Source of the DNA: CALWOS01 sp963595735
GTDB lineage: Bacteria; Bacillota; Clostridia; Oscillospirales; Oscillospiraceae
Reading direction: 5' to 3'
Assembly: GCA_963595735.1 (NCBI GenBank)
Contig: CAVBJJ010000005.1
Coordinates: forward strand, 19,166-83,165
Length of the DNA: 64,000 nucleotides
This document shows positions 1-8,233 of this stretch, one piece after another. A model generated the notes under the pieces. It was given only the letters and a program-made list of their open reading frames with translations. It was not told the DNA's origin and did not search any database. Positions within the stretch are counted from its first letter, which is position 1. Every line of letters starts with the position of its first letter. A program made the translations under genes and the position numbers.

Positions 1-3000
1 AGATGGCCTCAAAGGCGGCGTCCCCGGCGTAAAGATCCTGGAACGGTAGCGGGGCGAGCAGCTGGCTTTGCGCAGACCCGGTCACACCGGAGAGCGCCTG
101 GGTTCCAGAGATGTTTTGGTTATTCAACCTGCCCTGCGCCAGCACGCCGCCGCCCTGAAGGGTGAGCCGGTCTGCCAAAATGGCATAGGGGGCGTTTTTG
201 GACTGGAGATAGTGGGTGCCGCCGCTGACCGTGACGGAGGAGGCGGTGATGACGGGGGTGTTGCGGCAAGCGGTGCCGCCGCTGACCACACCGCCGCCGA
301 GCACCACGGTGCCGCCCGCAGCCTGAATGGCGCTGATATCTTCACCGGCATCTGTGGTAGAGTCCACACAGAGCTTTCCGCCGTTGATGCGGAGCGTGTG
401 GCCGGACTCCAGCCGGATCGCGCAGCTGTTGGTGCCGCCGGTCACCTGGAGTTGTCCGCTGCCCTCTATCTGGACATCGCCCCGGAGGAGAACGGCGGGG
501 ATATTGGTCTCCGCCGTGTTGGTGGAAAGCAGCTGGCTGCGTCCCTCCAGCCGCAGGGTGCCGCCGGACAAAATCAATGCGGTGTCATCGCCGGAGATGG
601 TCACATCGCGGAGGGTGAGCGTGGTTCCCGCGCCAACGGAGATCGTCAGGTTCCGGCAACTGCCGTTGCTGCCGTCCAGGGTGACCTGCAGGCCACCGGC
701 GATGGAGAGCTGGCCGCTGGAGAAGGGGGTAATGGCATAGCTGCCGCTTTTGGTGATGCTGTCGCCGCCGCGCACGGTGTTCTGGCGGTACACAGCCTGG
801 ATCACGATATTCTGATTGCCCAGAGTGTAGGGCGCCCAGCGTCCGGTATATCCCGCCTTTGCCGGCACAGTGGGAGCGGAAATGCTCTTGGCGCCAGCTT
901 GGAAGCGGACGGTTTGCACCACGGCACCGTCCGCCATGAACACAGCCTGGAATGGCCCCGGATCGGGCGTTTCGGGAGTCAGGGGATCCTCGGAGGGAGC
1001 CAGGAAAAGGCTTTCATCCGTGGTGTTTCCCCGTGTCACGCTGCCGCTGCGGCCAATCTCCCCGTTGCAATTGGCAGAGGGGAAGCCGCCGCCGGGGTGG
1101 AGCGCACCGATGTTTTTGCAGTTGTCCCAGGTCAGATACTGGCCATAGCCGACCAGTCCGCCCGCCGCCGCGTTAGCGTTTCGGCTGCTCAGGCTCAGCG
1201 CACCGCTGTTCAGAGAATCCTGCAGCACGGAGCCGCTCCGGGTGGTGGCATAGCCGACCAGTCCGCCGGTGTAGCGGTCTGCGCTGGTGATACTGCCGGC
1301 GTTGGTGCAGCGAATGACGGAGCCGGCCAGACGACCGGCAATGCCGCCCACGCCGTTGACATTGTCACCGGCAGCGGAGATCGCGCCGTAGTTGACGCAG
1401 TTCTCGATCCGGTCGGCGGGGGAATAGGAGATCGCAGCGATGCCGCCCACGCCACTGGCACCGGAGACTGTGCCCCGGTTGGTGCAGCCTTTGACGGTCG
1501 CGCCGTCGCAGAGATAAGCGGCCACGCCGCCCGCGCCAACGCCCTTGGCGGTGACGGCGGCATAGCTGACGCAGTTGGTGAGGCTGCCGCCGGAGACATA
1601 GGCGGCGATACCGGCGGCGTAAGAGGAGGCAGCGTTGCTTTCCACGCTGCCCAGCACGGTCAGATCCCGGATCTGCGCCTTGGAGCAGAAGCCGAACAGT
1701 GCGGCGTAGCTGCCGTCCTGTCGGATCGTCAGATCCCGGATGCTGTGTCCGCCGCCGTCAAAGGTGCCGGCAAAGGGGCGGGAAAGGCTGCGGCCGATGC
1801 CCTCCCAGAGCCGGAGTCCTGCGGTGCCGTCGTTGTTGGCAAGGGAGATATCTTTTCCCAGATGAATGGTAATACCCTGGAAAGAAAGTCCGTTGACATT
1901 GACCAGCCAGGCCAGACCGGCAAGCTCCTCCGGAGTTTGGATGGTATAAGAAGTCTGCTTTCCGGTGTACCAGCGGGTGTCCGCCAGGGAAAGCCAGGAC
2001 TTTTTGGCCTGGGCGCGGGAGATGGAAAGCGCCACGGTACCCGCACCGGTCACGGTGAAGCTGCCGTCGCTGTTTTTCGTGGTGTTGGAGGCGGAAACCG
2101 TAAAGCTGTCCGTGTAGCAGGCGTTCACATCCTCCGGCAGGGCGTCCTTCCAGGGCGCGGTATGCACGGTCAGCACATTGCCCTCCAGCAGGGTGCTGTT
2201 CTTGTCCACCGGCTCGTCGGTAACGGAGACGGTTTTGCCGTTGACCAGCTTATAGCCCGTGCGGGTCACGGCGTAGGAGAAGCTGTCGTCCGTATCCGGC
2301 AGCTGGAGAGACACCTGCCGCACCGGAGCAAAGACCGCGCTGACCACGCAGTTGCCGCTCACGGTGAAAAAGTTGGCGCTCAGGCGTGTGCCGTTAACGG
2401 TGTAGTATTGCAGCACATAGCCGGGATTGGCCTGCGCGGAGAGGGTAACGGTGCGTCCGGCGGGAACGGTGCCGGTGAAGTCCGCGGAGATCTTACCACC
2501 GGTGGGCTGGGAGATTGTGACCTGTCCGGCGCTTGTGGCGTTGGCGGATTGGAAGTAGAGAATGGGATAGCCGTTGTTGATCCCGGCGGTGTCGGGCAGG
2601 AAGACCTTGCCGGCCGCGTTCAGGCGATCCAAAAAGCCGGATTGCCGCATAGCGCTTGCGGAAAGGGCGGTGATGTCGATGGTGATCTGCCGGGTGCTGC
2701 CCTTGTACCAGCCCTGGCTGGCGGGGTCGTCATCGCAGCCCTGCAGGTAATAGCAGTTGGAAACGGTGTAGGAGCCGGAGTCGTGACCGCCGATGCCCCG
2801 GCCGCGGAGGTTGCCGTTGCTGCTGATGGTGCCGACATTATAGCAGTTATAGATATCCACCCCGCAGTTGGAGCCGAGGATACCGCCGGTGGGGCAGGTA
2901 TAGGTGGTGGTGATGGCGCCGGCATTGTAGCAGCTGCGGATCGTGCCCTTGCCGCCGCCGTATCCGGCGATGCCGCCAAGACCCTTGGCGTCGGTGTTGC

Positions 3001-3805
3001 GTACCTGGGCGCGGTTGGCGCAGTTTTCGATGATAACGCCGTTGGTGGTGGAGCCGATGGCGCCCACAATACCGCCGACCCGGCGGCGGCCATAGACAGA
3101 GCCGCTTTCCAGCAGCAGGTTGCGCACCGTGGGCTGCCAGCCGTTTTCAAGCGGCTGGGCATTGGCGGAAGCGCCGCAGCCGGGGTCGCCGCCCAGGCAG
3201 CCGACCAGGCCGATGCTCTGGCTGTAGGCAAAGCCCCGCTGGGTAAAGCGGTTGCAGTACAGGTTCTTGATGCTGTGTCCCTGGCCGTCCAGCACGCCGT
3301 TAAAGTGGGAGCTGAGCACAAGGCTGTCTCCGCTCATGGCGTTGCTGTCCAGGGCATAGGCGCCGCCGATGGGCGTCCAGTTGGGGCCGCTCCACTCGCC
3401 GGAGGCCGACTGCCGGCCGCCCATGTCCAGATCGGCGGTCAGGTACACGGTTTTGTAGGAAAAGTCCGTGCTGCTGACATAGACCCGGTCGGTCACGCCG
3501 CCGCCGGCAGCGCCCACCAGCGCGGCGTCTTCCTTTACCGTGTAGCGTAGCAGGGAAGTGTCCCCAACGACCTTGGGGCAGTCCGGCGCGGTGATGCCGT
3601 TGACCAGCGCGGCCAGACCGGCCAGCTGCGCCGGGGTAGAAATTTCATAGGTGGAGGCGTTCGGGTCGTACCAGGAGATATCCACGGTACCATCCCAGGC
3701 GTCGGCCGCCTGGGCGGCGGGGGTGACCCAGGGCAGCAGACTCAGCAGCAGCGCTGCGGTCAGCAGGCCGAGCAGACTGCGTTTTCCGAAAGTTTTTACG
3801 CTCAT
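1..3805 (-). CDS. Giant GLUG-motif/beta-helix surface protein, 3' end outside window
   Basis: The minus frame is open from the ATG at 3805 to the window edge (at least 1268 residues, no stop), so the C-terminus is missing. The protein starts with a signal peptide (about residues 1-34: KR, a Leu/Ala-rich core, then AAQAA). Two tandem modules begin with the related phrases YEISTPAQLAGLAALVN (near residue 50) and YTIQTPEELAGLAWLVN (near 620). Each is followed by GLUG-type repeats with phrases such as GGIAGYGGGKG, ENCVNYG and GGLVGYA. InlB-B-like repeats lie near residues 390 and 960, and a repetitive beta-helix-like segment closes the visible part. GLUG proteins are typically secreted or surface-bound adhesin-like proteins. 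The start overlaps the stop of the ExbD-like gene by 4 nt, so it is probably translated as part of that operon. The ligand is unknown. The antisense frame here is also long and open but has no protein-like composition. Confidence 0.85.
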   Translation of the reverse strand, partial: MSVKTFGKRSLLGLLTAALLLSLLPWVTPAAQAADAWDGTVDISWYDPNASTYEISTPAQLAGLAALVNGITAPDCPKVVGDTSLLRYTVKEDAALVGAAGGGVTDRVYVSSTDFSYKTVYLTADLDMGGRQSASGEWSGPNWTPIGGAYALDSNAMSGDSLVLSSHFNGVLDGQGHSIKNLYCNRFTQRGFAYSQSIGLVGCLGGDPGCGASANAQPLENGWQPTVRNLLLESGSVYGRRRVGGIVGAIGSTTNGVIIENCANRAQVRNTDAKGLGGIAGYGGGKGTIRSCYNAGAITTTYTCPTGGILGSNCGVDIYNCYNVGTISSNGNLRGRGIGGHDSGSYTVSNCYYLQGCDDDPASQGWYKGSTRQITIDITALSASAMRQSGFLDRLNAAGKVFLPDTAGINNGYPILYFQSANATSAGQVTISQPTGGKISADFTGTVPAGRTVTLSAQANPGYVLQYYTVNGTRLSANFFTVSGNCVVSAVFAPVRQVSLQLPDTDDSFSYAVTRTGYKLVNGKTVSVTDEPVDKNSTLLEGNVLTVHTAPWKDALPEDVNACYTDSFTVSASNTTKNSDGSFTVTGAGTVALSISRAQAKKSWLSLADTRWYTGKQTSYTIQTPEELAGLAWLVNVNGLSFQGITIHLGKDISLANNDGTAGLRLWEGIGRSLSRPFAGTFDGGGHSIRDLTIRQDGSYAALFGFCSKAQIRDLTVLGSVESNAASSYAAGIAAYVSGGSLTNCVSYAAVTAKGVGAGGVAAYLCDGATVKGCTNRGTVSGASGVGGIAAISYSPADRIENCVNYGAISAAGDNVNGVGGIAGRLAGSVIRCTNAGSITSADRYTGGLVGYATTRSGSVLQDSLNSGALSLSSRNANAAAGGLVGYGQYLTWDNCKNIGALHPGGGFPSANCNGEIGRSGSVTRGNTTDESLFLAPSEDPLTPETPDPGPFQAVFMADGAVVQTVRFQAGAKSISAPTVPAKAGYTGRWAPYTLGNQNIVIQAVYRQNTVRGGDSITKSGSYAITPFSSGQLSIAGGLQVTLDGSNGSCRNLTISVGAGTTLTLRDVTISGDDTALILSGGTLRLEGRSQLLSTNTAETNIPAVLLRGDVQIEGSGQLQVTGGTNSCAIRLESGHTLRINGGKLCVDSTTDAGEDISAIQAAGGTVVLGGGVVSGGTACRNTPVITASSVTVSGGTHYLQSKNAPYAILADRLTLQGGGVLAQGRLNNQNISGTQALSGVTGSAQSQLLAPLPFQDLYAGDAAFEAI

Positions 3806-4146
3806 CCCTGTGTATCCTCCGATTCGATGATGTAGTAGTTGCCGGTCTCTGCATCGTAGTAGACCGTGCCCATTTTTGTCAGGTCGCTTTCGTTGGGTTG
3901 ATTATCCTCGCCGGCCTGCTGGAGATCCTTTTCCTCAAAGGGAATGGCGTCCTTGGTGGAATCGTCCAGCTTGTTGGAGGCGGAGACAACGGAGAGATCC
4001 ACATTCCAGTTGACGACCAGCGCCAGCATGATCCCAACGGCCAGCACCAGCATAGCATCCGCCATGTTACCCACGCTGTCCATGGGGTTGACCGGCGGTG
4101 TTTCCGCGCGGGAGGCGCGCTTAATGCTCAGATTTCGTTTCAGCAT
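3802..4146 (-). CDS. ExbD-like DUF2149 proton-channel subunit
   Basis: A 114-residue single-pass membrane protein. The N-terminal 20 residues are basic. One transmembrane helix follows at about residues 28-47, and the C-terminal tail (about 65 residues, acidic, ending in a Tyr-rich stretch) should lie outside the cell. The helix begins NMADAMLVLAVGIM, which closely parallels the ExbD/TolR helix (IDVMLVLLIIFM). D30 sits at the position of the proton-carrying aspartate of ExbD/MotB. The conserved NPMDSVGN segment just before the helix matches DUF2149, a family that is usually paired with MotA/ExbB genes. I chose the ATG at 4146 rather than an upstream in-frame ATG (4281), because the extra 45 residues are a shadow of the ExbB gene. 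The start overlaps exbB-like by 26 nt and the stop overlaps the GLUG gene by 4 nt, so stoichiometric translation is likely. The family assignment rests on motif reading only. Confidence 0.8.
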   Translation of the reverse strand: MLKRNLSIKRASRAETPPVNPMDSVGNMADAMLVLAVGIMLALVVNWNVDLSVVSASNKLDDSTKDAIPFEEKDLQQAGEDNQPNESDLTKMGTVYYDAETGNYYIIESEDTQG

Positions 4147-4798
4147 GGCTTTTCTCCATTTCCAGCAGGCATTCCGCCGCAGTTTCCAGGGCGGACATAT
4201 CGTTTTTGTACCAGTCGCGGCGGATGGCGGAGATGATGGCGGCAACGGCCGCGCTGGCCAGACCGGCCACGGTGGTGTCAAAGGCGGTGAGCAGGGAGCT
4301 GGAAAGGGTGAAGGTGTCGCCCTGTCCCAGCGCGATGATGCCGGGACCCAGGGGGATCAGGGTACCCATCAGACCCAGCATGGGGGCGATCCGCGCCAGC
4401 ATTTCGGAGCGGCGGATCCGGCGGTCATAACGGATCTGCTCCTCCTCCAGCAGGCGGACGGCCAGCGCCTGGCGCATGGTATCGGTAAAATCCGGGTGCG
4501 CCAGCAGCTCCAGCAAAAGCGCTTTCTGCCGCTTGAGCAGGAGACTGGCGCGGATGCAGGGGGCGCAGCCCTCCGGCGTACCGGATGCGGCGCGGAGCTG
4601 TTCCAGGAATTCCGGCATATGCACCTTCATGTGCCGGCGCTCCGAGAAATACTCGCCGATCGCCCAGCCCAGCAGGAACACTGCCATGGCGATGCAGAAG
4701 ATCAGCAGAACGATAACGGGGATGTAGAGAATGTTGGATACTTGTCGCAGGATATCTCCGATCTGAAAAGTGGAGTCTGCAGCGAGGTCAGTGTGCAT
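4121..4798 (-). CDS. MotA/TolQ/ExbB-family proton channel protein
   Basis: A 225-residue protein with the ExbB/TolQ layout: an extracellular N-terminus, TM1 at about 23-45, a cytoplasmic domain at about 50-130 rich in charged residues, and TM2-TM3 at about 133-157 and 172-193. The signature region contains ARIAPMLGLMGTLIPLG followed by AFDTTVAGLASAAVAAI, including the conserved Gly-Leu-Met-Gly-Thr turn and the Thr-Thr/Gly/Ala pattern that lines the channel in this family. It has an AAGGAG site upstream of the ATG. In Gram-negative bacteria ExbB-ExbD use the proton gradient to drive TonB-dependent uptake across the outer membrane. Here the partner is the DUF2149 protein downstream, and the genes upstream encode a metal-complex ABC transporter. 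What it energises in a presumed monoderm is unknown. Confidence 0.85.
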   Translation of the reverse strand: MHTDLAADSTFQIGDILRQVSNILYIPVIVLLIFCIAMAVFLLGWAIGEYFSERRHMKVHMPEFLEQLRAASGTPEGCAPCIRASLLLKRQKALLLELLAHPDFTDTMRQALAVRLLEEEQIRYDRRIRRSEMLARIAPMLGLMGTLIPLGPGIIALGQGDTFTLSSSLLTAFDTTVAGLASAAVAAIISAIRRDWYKNDMSALETAAECLLEMEKSHAETKSEH

Positions 4799-4875
4799 GG
4801 TTTTGATCTCTCCTTTTGATTCCGATAGATTATGCGGCAGGGAAGGAATAGGGATATTGTATAACTTGTATTTCT

Positions 4876-6339
4876 TTATTTTTTGCGCCGTTTGTCAAAC
4901 AGCTGGGAACGGAAGGAGGCAATGCTGCCGATTCCGCCGGCTACCAGCAGCCCGCCGGCGGCGCAGTAGATCGGCCAGCCGCCGAGTGCTGTGGCTTTGA
5001 CGGAGAGGGGCGCAGCGTCCTCATCCAGCTTGCCGTCCCGCCAGTTGGCAACGCCGCCGGTCTGGTCGGATTCTCCGGCCGGGTGCTGGAGCACGCTGTT
5101 GACCCAGTTTGCGTCATCCAGCTGCTTCATCAGACCCTTGGACAGGATATAGACGCCGGCGCTGTTTTCCGAATACGAGACTTCCCCATCGGTGTCGGTA
5201 TCCGGCGCGGCGGTGGTGGGTTGCTCCGTGGTTTTGGAAGGCTTGGTGGCGGAGGGCTTGGTATCCGTTGGCTTGCCGGTCTGGCCGCCGTTTTCCGGAG
5301 TGGTGCTTCCGCCCGCATTGCCGCCGTTGCTGGGGGCTCCGGGGTTCGTTCCGCCGTTCTGGTCGGGCTTGTTCTGCCCGCCGTCTCCGGGATCCTCGCC
5401 CTGGTTACCGTTGCTGTTTTTATCACCCACGGTAACAGTGATGGAAATTTTGGCGCCGTTGTAATCGGCGGTGATCACGGCCTGTCCCTGACTTTTGGCG
5501 GTGAGATTGCCGTATTGATCCACCTCCACCACATCCGTCTGGTTGGAGCTCCAAACCAGATTGTCCCGCACATAGTCCTCCAGCAGGGAGTCCGCCGCGG
5601 TGACATTGACCGTGACCTGGTGGGTGCTGCCCAGCTTCATGTCCAGGTTCTGCTCATCGGAGCTGAGCACCGGGGTGCCGGAAAAGGTGACATAGATGCC
5701 GTATACATATTTGGCGGAGGCCGAGGTGTTGGCCTCGTCCGGGGTCAGCTGACCAAAGGTCAGCCGGAAGCGGTTGGCAGTGCTCATGCCGTTGAAGTTC
5801 GGCCCCTCGGCGCCCCATTCCCAGCTGTCCTCCAGCGCCATCATGGTCTCTACCCGCACAGCGCCGCTCCAGAGGTCGCCGCCGTCCTTGGCGCACAGAT
5901 TTCCGTTTTCATCCGTGGCCAGATTGGGGAAATAATAGCGGGGCGCATCCAGAAGGGCATACTTGTTAAAGGAGCGGTATGCGCCCGCGGTGTGATCCCG
6001 GGTGTAAAAGTCCAGGGAGTTGATGGAGCTGAGGTCTACTCCGGCGTACTGCAGCAGAGCCGAAAGGGAAAAGCCGCGGGCGGAGCAGATGGCAACGCGT
6101 CCATCGTGGGTGTAGCTGTAGGCCGATTGAAAGGTGGGCAGCGCGCCGCCGTAGGCATCGTCCAGATCGGACCAATGATAGGTGGCTTTACAGGTGTAGT
6201 CGGCGGGGTCGGTGCCGTAATAGCCGATATAGATGGAGATCTGGTCGGTCACGGAGTCTGCCGCCGCGCTGATGGCAAAGCCGGCGCACAACAGCGCCAG
6301 ACAAAGCAGCAGCGCAAAGCATCGTTTCATGGGCTTCAT
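4876..6339 (-). CDS. Membrane-anchored surface protein with putative ligand domain and Ig-like domain
   Basis: A 487-residue protein with a signal peptide (1-27) and an N-terminal domain (about 30-215). That domain includes GFSLSALLQYAG, a D/Y-containing strand, YYFPNLATDENG and RFRLTFGQL. The order of these phrases parallels a domain in both SLH giants (TEYVTLEDLL, SFFPNAQ, LRFACGL, and a terminal I/L-x-V strand). A Big2-like Ig domain follows (about 225-310, ending GQAVITADYNGAKISITV). Next comes a Gly/Pro/Thr-rich linker (about 311-385) typical of a wall-spanning stalk, and a C-terminal hydrophobic segment followed by Lys/Arg residues as a membrane anchor. The start overlaps the binding-protein stop by 4 nt. 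It is probably the cell-surface receptor or relay for the ABC importer. The domain pattern is vaguely like the molybdopterin-oxidoreductase-type fold but has no recognisable cofactor cysteine. Confidence 0.75.
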   Translation of the reverse strand: MKPMKRCFALLLCLALLCAGFAISAAADSVTDQISIYIGYYGTDPADYTCKATYHWSDLDDAYGGALPTFQSAYSYTHDGRVAICSARGFSLSALLQYAGVDLSSINSLDFYTRDHTAGAYRSFNKYALLDAPRYYFPNLATDENGNLCAKDGGDLWSGAVRVETMMALEDSWEWGAEGPNFNGMSTANRFRLTFGQLTPDEANTSASAKYVYGIYVTFSGTPVLSSDEQNLDMKLGSTHQVTVNVTAADSLLEDYVRDNLVWSSNQTDVVEVDQYGNLTAKSQGQAVITADYNGAKISITVTVGDKNSNGNQGEDPGDGGQNKPDQNGGTNPGAPSNGGNAGGSTTPENGGQTGKPTDTKPSATKPSKTTEQPTTAAPDTDTDGEVSYSENSAGVYILSKGLMKQLDDANWVNSVLQHPAGESDQTGGVANWRDGKLDEDAAPLSVKATALGGWPIYCAAGGLLVAGGIGSIASFRSQLFDKRRKK

Positions 6340-7439
6340 GCGGCGGCCTCCCCGCTTTCCTGGGCGGCGGCCTTGCCGGTGGAGTTTGCCAGCAGGGCGG
6401 TGACCTCGTCATCGGTCAGAGTATAATCCCAGAACAGCTGGTAAAACTCCTTGGCGACTTCCGCCACATTGTAGTTATAGACCTCGGGATAGACCAGATT
6501 GCCCAGCCACCAGATGCCCAGCAGCATATTGATGGAGGGCGGCTCCGCCATCCAGTTATAGGGGGCGGCGGGGATCTCGTAGTAATCCCCGTTCTGCACG
6601 GCGCGCAGCTGGCTCCAGAGACTGTCCGTTGCCATATCGGCAAAGGGGCCGCCGGGACTCATGACGATCACATCCGGATCAAAATTGAACAGCTGCTCCA
6701 TGTTGATGGTGGTGCCGCCCATGCGGTTGCTGATGGTATCGGTGTAAATGGCGTTTTCCGCGCCGATGATATCAATGACCTGTGCCTGCACAGAACCGGC
6801 GGCGTTGGTGTTCAAACCGGTGGTGCCGGTGGTGTACATCACGGTGCGCCGCTGTTCATCGGAAATGCCGGCGGCATTTTTCTCCGCCATTTCCAGACTG
6901 CGGTCGGCAAAGGCGGCCAGAGCTTCGCCCCGGTCGGCTTTGTCCGAAAGGAGCTTACCCAGGGTGCGGTAGGCCTCCGCCATATGGGGCAGATCGGCCT
7001 CGATAAAAATGGCCGGAATACCGGTGCGCTTTTGCAGCGCGTCCAGGTTGGAACCGGTGTCATCCCGCTTGTCGCCCATGTCGATGATCAGTTGGGGCGA
7101 GGCGGAAAGCAGGGATTCCAGATTCAGCGTGCTTTTGCCGCCGTACATCTGCCCAAAGGTGGGCAGGCGCAGCAGGTTTTCCGGCAGGTATTTTGCCTGG
7201 GTGCTGCTGGGGGTGCTGCTGACGCCAACCAGATACTCCGGCGCGATGGTGGCCAGGATCATGGTGGAAAGCGAGCCGCTTGGGGCGATGGCGGTGATGG
7301 TTTTGGGGATCTCCACCTCACGGCCGCAGGAATCGGTGAACGAGACCGTTTCGCCCTGCTGCTTCGGCGGGGATTTGCTGCAGCCGACCAGCCCCACAAG
7401 AAGCACGGCGGCAAGTAGGATCGCGGCGATTCGTTTCAT
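6336..7439 (-). CDS. Iron-complex/cobalamin-type ABC transporter substrate-binding lipoprotein
   Basis: A 367-residue lipoprotein. The signal sequence ends in a lipobox LVGLVGCS, so Cys is lipidated and the protein is held at the outer membrane face. The mature part begins FTDSCGREVEIPKTITAI, the standard opening of the FecB/BtuF/HmuT-type periplasmic-binding fold (PF01497). Two alpha/beta lobes follow, with phrases such as ESLLSASPQLIIDMG and QLFNFDPDVIVMSPGG. The family binds ferric siderophores, haem or corrinoids, and the substrate cannot be told from sequence. I chose the ATG at 7439, because the AAGGAG overlapping the ATPase stop is 5 nt from it but abuts the upstream GTG at 7445. The gene order is permease, ATPase, binding protein, then the anchored surface protein. 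Confidence 0.88.
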   Translation of the reverse strand: MKRIAAILLAAVLLVGLVGCSKSPPKQQGETVSFTDSCGREVEIPKTITAIAPSGSLSTMILATIAPEYLVGVSSTPSSTQAKYLPENLLRLPTFGQMYGGKSTLNLESLLSASPQLIIDMGDKRDDTGSNLDALQKRTGIPAIFIEADLPHMAEAYRTLGKLLSDKADRGEALAAFADRSLEMAEKNAAGISDEQRRTVMYTTGTTGLNTNAAGSVQAQVIDIIGAENAIYTDTISNRMGGTTINMEQLFNFDPDVIVMSPGGPFADMATDSLWSQLRAVQNGDYYEIPAAPYNWMAEPPSINMLLGIWWLGNLVYPEVYNYNVAEVAKEFYQLFWDYTLTDDEVTALLANSTGKAAAQESGEAAA

Positions 7440-7441
7440 AG

Positions 7442-8233
7442 TCACTCCTTTTCTTCCGAAAGCTTTCCCGGCAGACAGACGGAGACCGTCCGCCCTGCGA
7501 AAGACAGCGTCTGCAAAGAAAGCGGGGTGCGATACAGCTGTGAGAGGGCGGCTTCCGTCAACTGCGCCGGCGGTGTGTCGATCAGCACCTTTCCCTCGTA
7601 CAAGGCCAGGACCCGGCTGGCAAACAGGCTGGCCTGATCCGGGTGATGGGTGGAAAACAGGATCGTGTAGCCCTGCTCCGAGAGCGCCATGACCCGATCC
7701 ATGACCTGGAACTGGTTTTTCAGATCCAGGCTGGCGGTGGGCTCGTCCATGATCAGGGTCTGGGCGTCCTGCGCCAGGGCGCGCGCCAGCAGCACCAGCT
7801 GCCGTTCGCCGCCGCTGAGGCGGGCATAGCCCCGATGGGACAGATGGCCGATGCCCAGCTCATCCAGCAACTGCTGGGCGTGATCCTCCTGCGCCCGATT
7901 GGGCGCCTGCAAAAGCCCCAGCTGCCCGGTCAGCCCCATGAGCACCACATCCCGCACGCAGTAGTTAAAGGTGGGGGAGGTGCTTTGGGGGATATAGGCG
8001 ATGCGGCGCGCCAGCGCCTGGGGCGTGAGAGAGGCGGTGTTGTCGTCGTCCAGGGTGATGGTGCCGGAGTAGTTTTCGATCAGCCGCAGGATGCAGCGGA
8101 AAAAGGTGGTTTTGCCGCAGCCGTTGGGGCCGAGCAGGGCGATGCGCTCCCCCACATCCGCGGAAAAGCTGACGCCCCGCAGGATCGGCCGTGTGCCGTA
8201 GCTGAAGCAGAGATTATCGATCGACAGGCGCAT
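7442..8233 (-). CDS. Iron-complex/cobalamin-type ABC transporter ATP-binding protein
   Basis: A 263-residue FecE/BtuD-type ATPase with Walker A GPNGCGKTT (about 35-43), Q-loop in YIPQ, signature LSGGERQ, Walker B TLIMDEP and the H-loop in STHH. The C-terminal 40 residues continue past the core fold, as is common for haem/siderophore ATPases. It powers import through the FecCD-type permease encoded immediately upstream, whose end overlaps this start by 20 nt. Its own stop lies at the ribosome binding site of the binding-protein gene. Confidence 0.92.
   Translation of the reverse strand: MRLSIDNLCFSYGTRPILRGVSFSADVGERIALLGPNGCGKTTFFRCILRLIENYSGTITLDDDNTASLTPQALARRIAYIPQSTSPTFNYCVRDVVLMGLTGQLGLLQAPNRAQEDHAQQLLDELGIGHLSHRGYARLSGGERQLVLLARALAQDAQTLIMDEPTASLDLKNQFQVMDRVMALSEQGYTILFSTHHPDQASLFASRVLALYEGKVLIDTPPAQLTEAALSQLYRTPLSLQTLSFAGRTVSVCLPGKLSEEKE

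Noticed and set aside
68..3550. A 1160-residue open frame on the plus strand opposite the GLUG gene, and similar long plus-strand frames opposite the SLH giants (8427-13274, 15308-19699, 19718-21574)
   Set aside because: They are antisense shadows of high-GC genes: composition is repetitive Gly/Ala/Val/His, there is no signal, motif or ribosome binding site, and the minus frames carry clear domains.
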